Positions 1 through 13,558 of a stretch of 64,000 nucleotides of DNA are shown in pieces (within the stretch, counting starts at the first letter, position 1; each line of letters starts with the position of its first letter). This stretch comes from Enoplolaimus lenunculus (lineage: Eukaryota > Nematoda > Enoplea > Enoplida > Thoracostomopsidae). The notes below the pieces were generated by a model. It was not told where the DNA came from. It ran no database searches and saw only the letters and a list, made by a program, of their open reading frames with translations. A program made the position numbers and the translations under genes. The stretch covers positions 1 to 64,000 of the forward strand of contig JASANG010002237.1 in NCBI GenBank assembly GCA_030248215.1, written 5' to 3'.

Positions 1-1756
1 ACATATAGGTTTAACTACCTGCTTAAGATCAGGAATAGACTTAGGTTGCGGCGTAGGTGTTGGTAAGACTATCCTGAACCTAACCAAAAATTGAGCTTAA
101 ACTTAAGCTTCAGATTTGCAATGTATAAGAGCCGTTTGGCACAAAGCCCAGATTGAAATAGTGAAAAATCTACAAAATATAAGTGATTTATAAGGTAGTT
201 AAATTGTTCATTAAAGATATATTTTATAATTAGGTAATATTCCCTAGAACATGCTTGCTTAGACATTTTTCACAAGCACAGCATACTACAGTTTTTATGT
301 GCCGAAAAAAATCTGTACGCCTTGTAGTCGAATGAGTTATTTCTAATATAGAACGGAATCACAAACATTATCTCAATTTTTCAACACGACGTATTCGACA
401 ATTTTGAATCTTTGGTTTAATTTAATAACACCAACAGTGGATGATTACTCTTTAAAACAGCAGTGCCCAAGTGGTTAATACATGCGGTATACAAAAGAAT
501 ATACCCCACCGCACAGTTACGTTTTCCTTGAAATATTACCAAACAGAGAAACTATATACTTAATATAATAACGAAGAAAGTGTCATCCATATTCGTGAAA
601 ATATGCTAATTTTCCTGATATCCTTCAGCTGTATTACATGTTATTTCGACCCCTGCCCACAAAAAGTAGGGTAGGGCAAAAAAATAATGAGTGCTGGAGG
701 AACATTTGGTACCACGCACGATCTAGCTAGTTTTACTGTTGTCTAAGAGTGATCATCCATTCTTGATAATTCTAACCACTCAGGTTTGTAATTGAACACC
801 AATGCTTTCAGAAAAGAATTACAGACGTTCAACGTTTTGTTAATAACAGTTTTAAAAAGCACATATTTCAAATTAAATCGGTTCCAGTAAATTCGTACGA
901 GAACTTTCCACATCGCTTTAATATGGCCATGTTCTGCGGAACAAAGCACTTTGTTCCTCGCACAAAAACCATTTCAGACTTTTATGGTGTAAAGTTTTAA
1001 ATAAATTTTATTCAACTTTACAATTGTGCATCATATTTTATAATAAAACGGTCTCCAGGTGCTTTATGGTTGCCGACACCTTACAGGCTTTGATTTCCAC
1101 TGTTTTAAATTAGGTGTAGCTTTAAAACAAGACATAGGGGTTTTATTGTTTCGATACACGGCCACACGTGACCAAATTGTGGTCTATTGTTTATTTCCGG
1201 GCTTGTTGCAAAGCCAACTTTTGTCCAATGTCAAACTTTACACCAGTGGTATACATTTAAATACCAGTCAAAACCGCCCTTATAATATGAATCTCAAAAA
1301 AGACAATATAATACAATTTCGACAAAATCATGAGTATACCCGGAGACTTTTGGCCGAATAGTGCGCTAAAGCTTCAATGTATGCAGCGTACTGGCCTTTC
1401 GAAAGTCGCCTGGTGTACTCACTATGATATTGTGGAAATTTCATAACCAATCTGAAATGTAAGTTAATTTTTTGAAGTTCAAAGAGCTAAAGAGGAATAG
1501 GGCAATGATAATTTGTATTAAAAAACTGAACAGAAAAACAAGAAGTATTTGAGACCACTTTATTGTAACGCCGGCTTTGACAACGGGTTGACACAGTTTA
1601 TCAAATCACCTAAAATGTTCCACTGGCTTGTTAACCTTGTATCTACTCACCTAATATTTAACTACAACGTCGAAGGAATCTAATTCAGCTCATGTTGAAT
1701 ATTGGTATTAGAAATAACTTTTCTGTGTTTATGAAGGCATTTTAGTAATAATTTGA
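1..1756. other. Non-coding stretch, nothing recognised
   Basis: Both strands hold only short open frames. The longest, 100 codons on the plus strand at 1059-1361, has no recognisable motif, no splice-bounded neighbours and ordinary AT-rich composition. I treat the stretch as intergenic or as an intron of a gene outside the window. Confidence 0.5.
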
Positions 1757-2240
1757 ATTGGGGGGAATAAGAGTCCGGTATAGCTGTTTGGAGTCTGAAT
1801 CAACAAAATTCTGATTCCGTAAGAGTCCCCAAATAGATAGAGTTCAAAATTACTAATTACCCTATAAACATCAATTACTTTAATTGGATTCTGTAAATGC
1901 TTCTTGAACCAACTTTAAGTTCAGCACAAATGTTGAATCTTATTAAAATTCGATTTTTTTCGAAAAAATCTTTTATTTGAAAAAAAAGAAAAACAGTAAT
2001 AAAAATTCAACTAGAGAAAATAATAATAGAAAATGAATCAAATGAATTAAAAAGTCCTCTTATATATAAGAATGAGCGAAACTCGGTCATACTTACTTTT
2101 TTATTCAGGCTAAAGAATACAAGCTTATAAGAAGCGAATGGCGAATAACAGCCGGAACCGAATAGCATGGGGTTGCCCTCCGAAGAGGTGAATTAAGAAT
2201 AATCAACCTCCTCTTGCGCGAGTGACTACAGACTACAGTA
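1757..2240. repeat. Diverged TACTGTA-ended TIR element
   Basis: This is an old copy of the family seen best at 32181-32596 and 36080-36525. It carries the family's degenerate phrases: 'ataagagtcc' near 1768, 'gagtctgaatcaa' near 1790, 'taattggattctgtaaa' near 1880, a run like 'gaataacagccggaaccga' near 2140, and the right end 'gactacagta' at 2231-2240. It has no coding capacity. The left end is poorly preserved, so that boundary is approximate. Confidence 0.5.
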
Positions 2241-5200
2241 TTTTCAAACGTGTGTAGCACCTATTACCAGTTGGCGATTGGTCTTGTTACTTTGGTACAA
2301 AAAACATGGATCTGCCACATGTAGCAAATCTTTCACGTGTGCCTTGTTCAAGATTTACTGCTAAATTAATATCTGTAGCAGCTACAGTTTGTTAAGCTGA
2401 AAACCAATCGCCGATAAGCTGATCGTAGGTGCTTCATTAGTTTGAGAATACGCTACAATAAAAAACATTATAGCATTTTTTAAAGTTTACCATGACTACT
2501 TTCTTAAATGTACAATGCCATGGTATTTTTAAAAAATTTGATTGAGGAAAGTGATTAAGAGATTCATTGTACACAAATCTATCATTGATTCGATAGAATA
2601 AAATATTTAACGAAAATAAACTCAACCCGAATCTAACACTGTGAGACGCGGAGTGGGAATCATTCACAAGGTTTGATCTTGCTGAAGTTGTGGTTTTGAT
2701 TTTAATTTTTTATAACTTGGAAATAAAACTGAAATTCGGAAAATTAACGTTATTGCCGTCAAACGTGAGGCTGTAATAGAAACACCAATTCTCATAATCT
2801 GTGTGTAACTGTTTAGTTAGTTTTTTTACGAGACGAGACAAAATATGCTTTGGTTGCAAGAGAGTAGTGATTATCATGGTCAACAAGGAATAAAACAGCA
2901 TAGAGTTGAAGTAGTGAATAAAGGAGAACTCGCGAGCGAAGCGAATGAAAATCTATGCACTACTTTAGCATAAATTGCAATAAAAGGCTTTCACTTTGTC
3001 TCGCTTCGGGGGTGCTAGGGAGGAATATACTCTCTAGATCTCTCCTAGATTTGCCATTGTAGAAAACAGTCATGGAATTGTGGGGCTACCAATTGCTGAA
3101 AGCAAAACTACGGAATGATTTTCAAAAGTTGGATCAGGTTTTTGCAATCGGCACCTCGGAGATTTCAAACGCGAAGTTTTAGCTTGAAATATTGCTAAAT
3201 ATAGTGCTTTTAAACAGAAATGCATAGTACACATTGCTTCTAAAATATTGCAAAAATATTACTACAGAAAATGCCAGAATATTCAACGTAAATTGAACCG
3301 AAGCCTCAAACTGAAGATTGGTTCGATCGGAAATTGATCTTGGCACGTAATTTTACAACATCAGAATCGAAATGTATTAGTCAGCTTACGTTCCAATTGA
3401 ACTTTGCGCAAATATAATTCACGAATTTGTTTAAATTTGAAAACTATACAAAATTCGTTGAATCTTCACTTGAAACTCAAACACTCAAATTCAATCATTC
3501 TGTCCGTTAATGAATATACTAATATAAAGTAGGCTAAGTACGTCACTGACAAGGGTGTAAAGTAAGGAACGAAAAGGACGATTTGTGCCCTCCAGAAATT
3601 TCTGGAGAAAGCAGAAAAAAGCGACTTTTACAGGTTTAAATAATTTTCTTGGCCTGTACGCATGCTGGCAACATACACTGTAAAAAATGATGAGTCAATT
3701 CAATTATATCTGCTAATATATACCATATATATCCTTTACATATGAAACCATTCGGTGCAGCCATTATTATCCACGTGATAAATGACGGCGACAGGATTTA
3801 TTTCGTCGAAACTCCAGAATCGTACAGAAAAAGGGTGCAAAGTTGACTCATCCCCTACAATCTCAAACGCTGTGTCTGCCAGGTAGAAGCATCGTTGAAT
3901 AATCGTTAACGTTGTGCCAATTCTACTTAAAGAGCCAATATATTTATTTAATCGTTTTTTAGGACCTGGATCCCACCAAACAAATTTTCTGGGTACATGC
4001 CGCTGTCAAACTCATCGCATGAAATTGAGTAATTTTAGTCACTGAATGGCCTAAAGCATACGCAAAATAAAGACACGAATCAGACGGCGGTTTTGCTTCA
4101 GTTTTGGCATCACAAGCTTGCGTTGAGTGAAAAACGAATTTGGTCAGACAAATGCGTTCGAGACTTTTAGAAATCTTTTCATATCGACCGAGAGTAATTA
4201 TCGGTACGGTTTTTATAAAAAAAGAATTTAAAGTAGCTCAAGAAAGCATACGTCTAAAGGATATCGGCTAATGTTCGCTTTCATTGGTAAACTAAAAACT
4301 CACTAAAATTGAAGACGTTCGTGGACAAAATTTATCACGCGTCAGTGGGTTAGGAGAAAAAGTATTCAGTGCTTAATTGCCCAATAAAAGGTCTTGAGAA
4401 TTAAAAATATATTTTAAATCAAAAATACCGTGGGACTGTACGCAATATACTCATCACTTGATCGAGAACACTATTTATAAGCGTTAGAATGTTTGCGCAC
4501 TTCGCCAACTGGTAATAGGGTTTCGAACAAATGAACTATAGCAGCTGCGAGTGTCAACAATTGGATAGAGGTAATGCAAGCCACTTGTAGAACATGGGCA
4601 GAAGGAGAATGCGAACTATTCACTGGATCAAACTTACACGACATATCACCAACTGGGCATATGTGCTATGCGCTTTTGAGAATACCTGCAAAGGATTCTG
4701 AGTGCACTTTATTGCAGGCAGCCAAGGATTTATGATGCACATAAAAGAAATTGATAAATTCGAATCAACAACATCGGCGGGCTTTTTTACATTTTCCCTG
4801 CGTAGGCGAAATTACATTTTCGCAAGTCAACAGGATGTTAAATTGTTAAACTGTTTCATTTCAAGCGCAAAGTGTGCGTATTTGTTCATCTGACCCTAAC
4901 CAGATTAAGATAACACCTGTTTCAATGATAAAAACAAAAAACAAACATTCAAATCACGTATAGCCGTACAGGCGTGGCTAGAATATTGTATTAGGAACTG
5001 AGTTTAGTGGAGAACTTATGCAATATGCTGCTGCAGGTATACAAATTCACAATTTCTAAAGACATTTTTTGTATTCCTACCTGTAAAAAATTACTTAAGG
5101 AACTCAATAGGTGTCACTGAACACGCTTAGACATACTTGGTGCTGCATGACGAAGAAGCGAAATCCTAATGTTAATATATTAAAATTAGAACTGTTGTTA

Positions 5201-5789
5201 TACGAACTACAAGTGTTATCTTACAGTTATTGCGCTAACTCTACTTATTTTCCGAGCCATAACTTAGTGAGAACGCCTGACAAGCAAAGATTTTGTTACC
5301 GTCAGACCGAATAATATTCGCTTCCTAATAGTCAGTCAAAATCGAATTAACACACAAAATCGTCTTGTACGGTTTGACCGAACTGCCACTACTACTTATG
5401 TATACAAAGCTGGTGATGATACAAGGACGGATTCTGATTTCGGCCATATACATCGTTTTACTGTCCTTATAATTATTACTGTTTGTAATACTTTGTGTTA
5501 AATCCAACCGGAATATATTTCTAAGTTTTTAACACTTCAAGTGGCGATTGCGTGCAAGTAAGTCATTACGAAGTCTTTCACATTTGATATATTGCTCGTT
5601 TCGCATTTGAGTTAATAATATTTGTATCAAGTAAACCCTGTTGAAATAGTACATATATCATTCCACCGTTCTACCTCAATTTAAGCGATCCTCCAGCTGG
5701 AGAAAAGTTGCAGTAGCATGCATTCAGCATTTGTCTGTGATTTACAGCAACTGTAATATATGCTTGTACGACGGCTCACATCCTTTAAA
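2241..5789. other. Non-coding stretch, no gene recognised
   Basis: Only short chance frames are present (about 76 codons at most). A sequence 'acactgtaaaaaatgatgagtca' from about 3675 resembles the end of the fold-back element at 6217-6470, but no partner end was found. Nothing else could be named. Confidence 0.5.
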
Positions 5790-6010
5790 AAATTAAGCTT
5801 AAATAATACCTTGACTAAACTTGAACATGAATTTAAATAGAACTTAAATGGCTGTGTCAGAACTGCACGGCCGGGACGCCAATTCCTCGAAGTACTGCGA
5901 ATACACATGGTTTTTACCCCTGAATTTCTCCGAAACATATGGCCACACCGGGAATCGAACCTCGGACCTCTCGCTCGCGAGTGAAGCGCGCTACCCATTA
6001 CACATATTTT
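5790..6010 (-). repeat. tRNA-derived SINE-like element
   Basis: Read on the minus strand, about 6005 down to 5940 resembles a tRNA. It has a box-A-like 'tgggtagcgcgc', then a box B 'ggttcgattcc' (plus-strand complement at about 5950-5961), and is followed by 'cggtgtggcc'. The tail below 5935 includes an 'agccatttaagttctattt' phrase that also appears inverted near 23740-23765, so tail and head look like parts of a dispersed repeat. A 132-codon minus-strand frame running through it is a by-product. It is probably a polymerase III-type SINE rather than a working tRNA gene, because no clean cloverleaf forms. Confidence 0.5.
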
Positions 6011-6216
6011 CCTCCAGTATATTATAATATGTACTTGTGTATGCATACGTCGTACATTATTTACACATACTGTGCACATAAAGCTACACTTATTTTTGAT
6101 TTAAGTACTGCTCAGAAACTATGTAGTTTTTAGAATTCACTAAGTTTTAGATTAAACTAAAAATATGTTGACTTCAAACGAGTTTAGGTGTGATTACCAA
6201 TTAGTTCGGTTACTTT

Positions 6217-6470
6217 ACACTGTAAATTCCAATGAGTTGATTAATCAACTCAGCTAGCGAGTTGGTTATTTGCGAATTAATATCAGTAAACCTTAGTTCA
6301 CTCTGAGTTGAGTTGATTTTCGCTCTGAGTTGAGTTGACTCTGGGTGAGTGGATTGATTAACTCAGAATGAATTGAATCAACTCAAAATTCTGAGTTCTG
6401 ATAGTCCAAACTCAGTCTGAGTGGTTCAACTCATTCTGAATTAGCATCAACTCACTGAAATTTACAGTGT
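6217..6470. repeat. Fold-back TIR element, ACACTGTAAATT ends
   Basis: The left end 'acactgtaaattcc' at 6217 is mirrored by 'gaaatttacagtgt' ending at 6470. The interior consists almost wholly of permuted 'gagttga' and 'tcaactca' motifs, so the whole 254 bp can fold into a long imperfect hairpin. It has no coding capacity. It is a MITE-like fold-back element of unassigned superfamily; a clear target-site duplication could not be read. Confidence 0.65.
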
Positions 6471-7308
6471 AGAAACATAGGTTAACTGCTACATTAGTTT
6501 AAGCTGAAATCGAGTTGAAGAGTATAGTGAAGAGTCGTGCTATAACCACCGTGCTTTTTAAAGTATAGCTGTTTGGCACTCTTGAGGTCCTGTTAATGCA
6601 CGACCCGGTACTGTGCCTTAACTGTGCCAAACCGCTGTACCGCGCGGCCGGGTTGGGTTCACGAATGGAAAACCGTTCATTACATTAAAATATAACCTTC
6701 GCCACGGGTATAGCTTATAAAATTGTAACACTCTACGAGTATTTTTTCAGTCTCCCACAGCTTTATTATAAAAGTTCGCTAGTCTTTTTACCTCCTGATA
6801 ATTTCTAGAACTCAGAGGGTCATGTTGTGCTATAGGACCAAGGTGAAATTTCTTCGCAGGAATAGACTCATGACAAAATGTTTTACTAAGAACAAATTTT
6901 CTTTATTTGAATATATGTAATAACTTTGTCCGTTTCTAATTTAAAAGTTGAGTGTATAAATATGACAGAATTTTAGGCGTAGTACAGACTGAACCTTCGC
7001 TCCCATCTCAACATAATCTTACGTCTTGAATAGTATTTTTGGTCGTACAATTAAGACATTTGGATCAATTTATAAGCTTCCTAATCCTTTTAGTTGGTGT
7101 CTCGGGTGCATATATTTTTGTTTGCATACATTCGTGAAAATCATTGTAACTGTTTCACTGTGTTATCTTTCACACGAATTTCCAAAATTTTAATGTTAAG
7201 ACACATATTCTGAAAAATTTTTAGAATTAGTCTTAATGCCAGAAGTCTAAGCTAAGACATAACGATAGAAATTTTAGACATTGTTTTTAAACACTCGGCA
7301 ATTGTGTG
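6471..7308. other. Non-coding stretch, nothing recognised
   Basis: No exon-like frame or repeat structure was identified between the two neighbouring TIR elements. Confidence 0.45.
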
Positions 7309-7544
7309 TACTGTAGTGACCCGAACCAGAGGGGTTATAAGAGAGAGTCCCCATTTTGAGTCCCAATCAATAGGAGTCCGTATCCTTAGTAAGAGACGTA
7401 AGCGGATATATAAATAAACATTTTACGAAGGCCGGCGGAAGGCGGGTTAAAAAAATGATAGCCCGTAGGCAAATAACAGGAGGGTACACTATGAAGAGGC
7501 CAAATAAGTATCAGTCGCCCTCTTATTCGGGTCACCATACAGTA
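7309..7544. repeat. TACTGTA...TACAGTA TIR element (short copy)
   Basis: The left end 'tactgtagtgacccgaa' from 7309 is mirrored by 'ttcgggtcaccatacagta' ending at 7544. The interior is 'gagtccccattttgag', 'aataggagtccgtatcc', 'gtaagcggatat', then 'aataacaggagg', in the same order as the roughly 410-450-bp copies elsewhere, with the middle deleted. The TA at both termini suggests a TA target site as in Tc1/mariner-type MITEs. That assignment is an inference. Confidence 0.7.
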
Positions 7545-9415
7545 ACTACTACTTAAACCCAAAATACAGTATACATTAGTGATTCCAATTTTTTTATAGC
7601 ATTATTCGAGTAAAGACGTACCTTACAAACATGAAATGTTACTTAGTTTGGTTTCGTACGAAATTAATATCAGAAAATCTGCATAAATGTCACCATATCT
7701 CACCACCAGTAATCTCAACTAAAGCTATTGAAATAAACACACAAAAGAATTGACAGTCTGAACTGGTCTTCAAATTTGCGTCTGTTCTGTATTAAAGTTC
7801 AATTAAAATTGTGGTTTGTCGTCAAATACCTTTACTGATATAAAACAAACGGTGGTGATATACAGCAAATCTACTCGCAGTAGTCGGCTAATAAAATTGG
7901 TTTATATACTATGATTCGGGACCACATGTGTGCTCAAACAAAACTACCAGCAACTTCGAACGAATGCTTTTCAATGATGTGTTTCGGGCGCATCAGGTTT
8001 TACTAAATTTCAACTACAAAATTAAACCGAAACGGGAAATAGATAGCTTGACGTCATAAGTGTTCTCGGTGAATTCTAAAAGAATAGACTGTTGGCTAGC
8101 AGTTAAAAGCTACATTTGTGCGTCAAGTATAGCTTTCACATATAAGACAACTATTTTTGATTTCCTTGCCCCTACTCAGAGTGGGGCTTTATCCGCCAGT
8201 ACCCGTGGGTTCCTGCGAGTAAACGCGTTGAAATTTGGTTGTCTCTTGTAAGCTTTCAGGTGTAAAATTCATTGCAGCTGTATAGCACAAAACAACATTA
8301 ATGTGCATGTCACCAGCGATTTTTAACATACTAGTTTAATTTCAGGCGTGGAAATAAGGTGAGTGGTGGGTGGTTTAGCGTAGGTAAATCCGCGGGTAAA
8401 AATTCTTATTTGCTTCTGTAAAACGCGGGTCTTTGTACGAAAATCTTTACTTGCATTCCACTCTGCCCCACTGTTCGATTATCGCTAACGTAGCCAGAAT
8501 ACTATATATTAGAGTACAGTCTTATCATGCTGGAGGATTTTCCAAGCGAGCATACGCAGAAAATTTTTTGCTATTTTTGGTATAGATATTTAAATTCTTA
8601 TTCTTAAGCCTGTAAACGTGTTTTTTATGTTTATATTCGAATATAAGTACATCAAAATTGTGCCAATTTGAATTCTACTTATAAAGTTTCACCTAATTTG
8701 GTTTGCAAAAAAGGTAATGATTGGGTTCTTTGTCTAATACAACTTTGATTTTAATTCTTTTTCTCACGTAATTAAACAGCTTTTACGCGTTTTAGATCAA
8801 CTATGTCGTATTATGCTAAAAAAATTTATCACTTTACTAATCACCAGCTCTTACTTTGCGATCCTCTTCAAAGAATCAGTCTTCTAAATGTGAAAACTAA
8901 ACAGTTTTAAAACGTTGGCAAAAGTTCAAATCGCTAAACAATCTCAGATTGCGTTAAGTTCGTGCCACCACGCTCTCGGTGAAATAAACAACAAGTAAAA
9001 AAATGCAAATGATACAAACTACAGCTCAAGACGGCTACTATCACTTATTTTGGCACGCCTAATTCTCAAATTCAACGTTTGAAATGTATTCTTTCTTAGT
9101 TCGGTTTAAAGAAATTGGCGGCGCTGTCGCAGCTAGGAGCCATGCTAAAACCTGTATATCAGATTACCAAGAGCGCGTTTGTACGTCAACCAGCAGCCGA
9201 TCCGGTATACAGAGTTTGAATAATCTGATTGTGAGCATGTACTTTATACGAAAATACCCACGAAATAAGACTATGCATTTCGTCTCATTGTTTTTAAAGG
9301 AGCATTTGAACATTGAAAAATCATTTGAAGGCTGTTGAAGTTCGATCGCTTCCAATTTACCTTCCTCTCGTTTTTGTTTCTCAAGCGTTTTAAGATTCGG
9401 AGCGTTGAAACAACG
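7545..9415. other. Non-coding stretch, nothing recognised
   Basis: Two overlapping frames of 84 and 105 codons near 9084-9481 lack motifs, and the minus-strand one runs into a repeat end. No gene is supported. Confidence 0.45.
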
Positions 9416-9606
9416 TACTGTAGTGACCACCCGAATAAGAGGGTGTGGGGTAATAAGGGGGGTTTCCATTTTGAGTCCCAATCAATAGGAGTTCGTATCC
9501 CTAATAAGAGTCCGTCAGCGGATAGAGTCCCTAGATTCTAATTAGAGTTCATGAAAGTCAGTTATTCCTAGTTGTAGTGCATAAATGACTCCAGAACCAA
9601 ATAAAA
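9416..9606. repeat. TACTGTA family, left half only
   Basis: It begins 'tactgtagtgacca' at 9416 and continues with 'cccgaataagaggg', 'ttttgagtcccaatcaat', 'cgtatccctaataagag', 'agcggatagagtccctag' and 'agtgcataaatgactcca'. The right half and right end are missing, so this is a truncated copy. Confidence 0.6.
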
Positions 9607-12600
9607 TTGAGTTTGAATCTTTAAAGGCCAGTGTTATTTCAAGAAACGTAACAATTGTATATGCATATTTCTAGCCTAAGCCTAATCCTAAACAAATTAT
9701 TAGTTTAAAGTTTAAGCTTACTCTATTATTGTCGCGCGAAAAAATGGTTTATGCCCGTAACCAACTCAACACAGAACACGAGACATTAAAACGTTCAAGA
9801 AAGTACGCAAGGATTCATCATAATATGCGAGCGTTGCTTACAAACGTTTTTCTGGGGGTTGCAAATTTTTATGGAGACCTGAATAATCGTGTCGCCTGTT
9901 TTTCAACCGGCCGGTATATATACTACAACTAAGGTGTCATTTTGTAAAACTTACCATAACTCAACGACCGTTGCTGCATTGCAATAATTTAGCACTTAAG
10001 TCATTTTTAATTGATCTTTGAGTATACCTTAAACAGCTACATTAGCTTGAATTATTAGAGCAATAAAAACTGTACCAATGATGAAACGGTCTGAAGCTAA
10101 TTTTCATTTCATTCTGGATTTTTGTGGCAGAAACACTCTAGGGAATGCTACGCGGAAGGTGGTAGTCGCTTTGAAACTGATCTCATAAGACCTGTTTGGT
10201 GAGGAAATTTATTTGAACATTGTGGTGAAAGCAGTGTTGCATCTCGAAGTGCTTGCAGCTGTATTAATTGCAAATAAACAGTTTTGTTGGATATTTTTAT
10301 CATTGCTCGTAGCCCAGCTTAACTTGTACCAGGGGAGCTTCAAAGTTTTATGAAGAGGAAAAATTTGTTCGCAAGGCTTATACAAGCGACCGAAATCCTT
10401 TATAGGGTTGATGGAGAATTTTTCACTTGAGCTTGGAGTCCCATTCGTGTCTTGTAGCTATGTGTTCGTATTTTTTCGGCACTTATTAGCGTATAGATGT
10501 TATTGCGGCCTTTGCTTCGTACTTATACTATTAGAATGTAGCAGTTTCTTCTAAAACTTACAAATCTAGTCCAGTTTCAGTGCGGATAACTGCACAGTAG
10601 TTTGCAAAGAACATCCAAAACAAACAATTCCCAGCGTTTTGCTGCCAGAAGGCGGTGTTACTACTCAGATCGTTCCAAGCCGTACAACTGTACAAGCGCA
10701 GGTTTTGAAGGTTCGGCCTTTTGGAGGTTTGCCACGTCTGTGGGTGTGCAGGTTTGAATTGTGCATCAAATCCAATAGAACTGCGCGTTGCCCTGAATCA
10801 TGCGCTACTGAGGGTGAATACAGCTAGGTGTATGGGGTCAATTTTATTATGATCTAGCCGAGTTTACATTGCTTCCGGTGAAACACAGCTCGTATGATGT
10901 CGGATAAGAAATGTCGTATATGTCGGTTAACTGTACCATTATTGAAAATCGCGAAATAACTTATTGTAGGAACCATTTTTCCTTAATTGTAGTGTATAAA
11001 TGACTCCAGGGCCAAATAATGTTGAGTTGGAAACTGTGATAGTGAGATGTCTGAAACTGGTAGAGATTCGGTGACTGTCTCTCCTAACGACTAAGTAACC
11101 CCTGTCGGCGATGTGGTAGGTGGAGTCCCCACGTCTGGCAACATCAGCTTTTAAATGTAAAGCTACCCCGGTCCACCCAGAAGTCTCCAATGCTCGCTGG
11201 TTTACGAGACAGGCAACTGCCGGCCAACCTGCGGAGTTGGATACTGTTCGGGTGGATTGTGCAGTAGAGGTGCCTGGTTTCCGACCTTTATAGTAAATGC
11301 CCTGCTGAATGACAGAATTTTGTTTATGTTCTTATTGTTAAGAGGTACGCATCTTTAGAAAGTGTCATGTGAAGCTTCTGACTGTTAGGTTAGTTTTGCT
11401 GCAAAAAACCCGTAATAACGTTCAGTGCATTTCAATACTGATGTGTTTCACTCAAGTGTTCTATGTTTTGGTATACATGCTCTGGCTCTGGCAATTTACT
11501 GAGAAATTGACCACATGGTGGGGATCCTGTTACGGTTAAATTAGCTCACACAAGGTCGTTTTTAGGCGTCACATGCACTTATATCACCTGACGTAGCTGA
11601 TTCCTGCAGGTCTTTTGCCTTTCTAGCCAAGAACACCCTGGGTTTACTCGCCTTTTTCAAATGTTAGTTTGGTTAATATCGACGTGTTTCTATTTTCCTG
11701 CTTATAATCTAGTAACTTGTAGGACTGATCTGAATTTGATCATAACAGACCTAGTTTAGTTGGATTGAACTCGCCGAGCCAGGATGAGATAAGCGATATG
11801 AAACTGCAGTAAGCGAAATTATATACCGAGGACTTTAACGTCCCGTAGGCGTCGCTATACGATGAAGAACGCGAAACTTGCTTTGATTATTACCTGCACG
11901 AGATATTCAACGCGCGTTGTGATTAAAACATAACTCTAATTTGTGCTAAACTGTTTGCTAAGTTTGCTATTTTGACTTCCAGTTTTTTGTCAATTCCGGC
12001 TTCAAACGAATAAAGCTTCGGTTGACTACTAAATGAGATAGCAGTAAAGTAGTACCCTATAGAATTAAAGTAAACTAAAGTATATATATACTATAGTTTT
12101 GATATTCTTTTTTGTATTTTGTGACGTCAAACTTGGAAAACTTTGCTACAATTTAAAATTGAAACGTTCAAGCTTAATAGCGCAAAACTGAATTAATTTA
12201 AACTACAGTTGCTGTAGCTACGCTTATAGAAAGCTCTGGTCCAAAGGTTTATGTGTAAACTCAGTGAGGAAACGTTTCGAACGAAAGCCATTCAAAAGTT
12301 TGAGCAGCTGTAGGTAAAACTTTGTGTATACATCTTAACACTGGTCGCATATTTGAGAGAATTTTTGAAAAATTTACTGTTGACGTGACACGTCAAGTTC
12401 TCTGGTATAAAACAAAAATTGCTGATAGTAAGTGGTATTCAGAAGTTGAACGGTTAAACCAGAGGTGAAAGTTGTTTGGGCGAGCATAGCAATACAAAAG
12501 TTTGCCTCTCGGACTATTCTACCACAATTAAGGCTTAGTATTTGCCGTAGACATAGCCAAAGGCTAAACAAAGTCGTTTCTGACAAGTCTGTGGGAGAAA

Positions 12601-13412
12601 ATATACAAGAGTAAAATTTTTTAATAACTCTACTTATTAGAATTGGCTTTTTAAGCTTGTATGGCAAATTTTCTAGAAATTGCGGGTGCCCTTAGCCACT
12701 CGAGTTTGTTTTAAGCATTTGTTTACTTACGGCCTGTGAAACAACAGCCCCCTTATATATAATGTCTTACATAATTTGTAACAATTTAAAACAATTAAAT
12801 GTGCTATACTTATTGTTGTAGTAAATATTTTCAATTTCCTGTTGAAGGAACTTTTAAACTTAAAAGCTTACATAATATGAACAAAGTACAAAATAAAAGA
12901 TAGAAAAACTGAAAACAGTTCAAATCCTGCTAAAAATAATCTTTCTCGTATGTATTGAACAATGGCAGATCCCGAAAATTTCTAACGCGGGGTAGCGAAA
13001 TAAATATAACAGCGAAAAACCAAAGCAAGTGAAGTGAACGAAAAGTCAAACGCTATTGTAAACACTAAATCTAAATGCAGAAATTTTAATTTTTGTCCGT
13101 GTTTGAATGGCACAGCTTGGCTGGAGGCCCCATTTTTGGTTCCACCAATGCGTACAAGTCCACAGACTGATTGATCGTTTTAAAATACGGAGTTCAAAAT
13201 TAATGTACCGCATTCACAAACCTAAATCGTACAGAAGTTTGTTCGTGTCTGTACTGTAATCAATGCGATTTGAAACTACAATAGCAAATTTAAAAAATGA
13301 ACAATTTGTATTATAGTTGCAAAAACATGGTTTTGTCATGGGTGTATTTACTGTAAATGCCCAGATTTTTAATAGAATTATTCCACGAATAACGATTTAT
13401 ATCTAACTGGTA
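9607..13412. other. Non-coding stretch with repeat fragments
   Basis: No gene is recognised. About 10985-11040 matches the 'agtgtataaatgactcca' middle part of the TACTGTA family. About 10669-10720 ('aagccgtacaactgtacaag' through 'aaggttcggcctt') resembles, inverted, about 59200-59240, so both are pieces of one unclassified repeat. Other frames, such as 97 codons on the minus strand at 12374-12667, show no family features. Confidence 0.45.
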
Positions 13413-13555
13413 GGGTGGCGCTATACTTGTCGTGCAGCGCTGGTCGGGGCCGTTTGTCGCCGTCCGTCACCGTCCGTCAGCATATGGTGTCGGACGTGAA
13501 TAATTCGCATACGATACAAACGGCGCCGGACGTCATCAAAAGTATAGCGCCACCC
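13413..13555. repeat. GC-rich TIR element with CCGTC motifs, copy 1
   Basis: The ends 'gggtggcgctatactt' (from 13413) and 'aagtatagcgccaccc' (to 13555) are near-perfect inverted repeats. The 143-bp element is far more GC-rich than its surroundings and its core repeats 'ccgtccgtca'. It is flanked on the right by TTA; the left flank is GTA. Compare 57301-57531, where TTA flanks both sides. A 3-bp TTA/TAA target points to PIF/Harbinger-type MITEs. That assignment is inferred, not proven. Confidence 0.7.
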
Positions 13556-13558
13556 TTA

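Noticed and set aside
5681-6079. 132-codon minus-strand frame
   Set aside because: It overlaps a tRNA-derived SINE and its tail; the frame is incidental.
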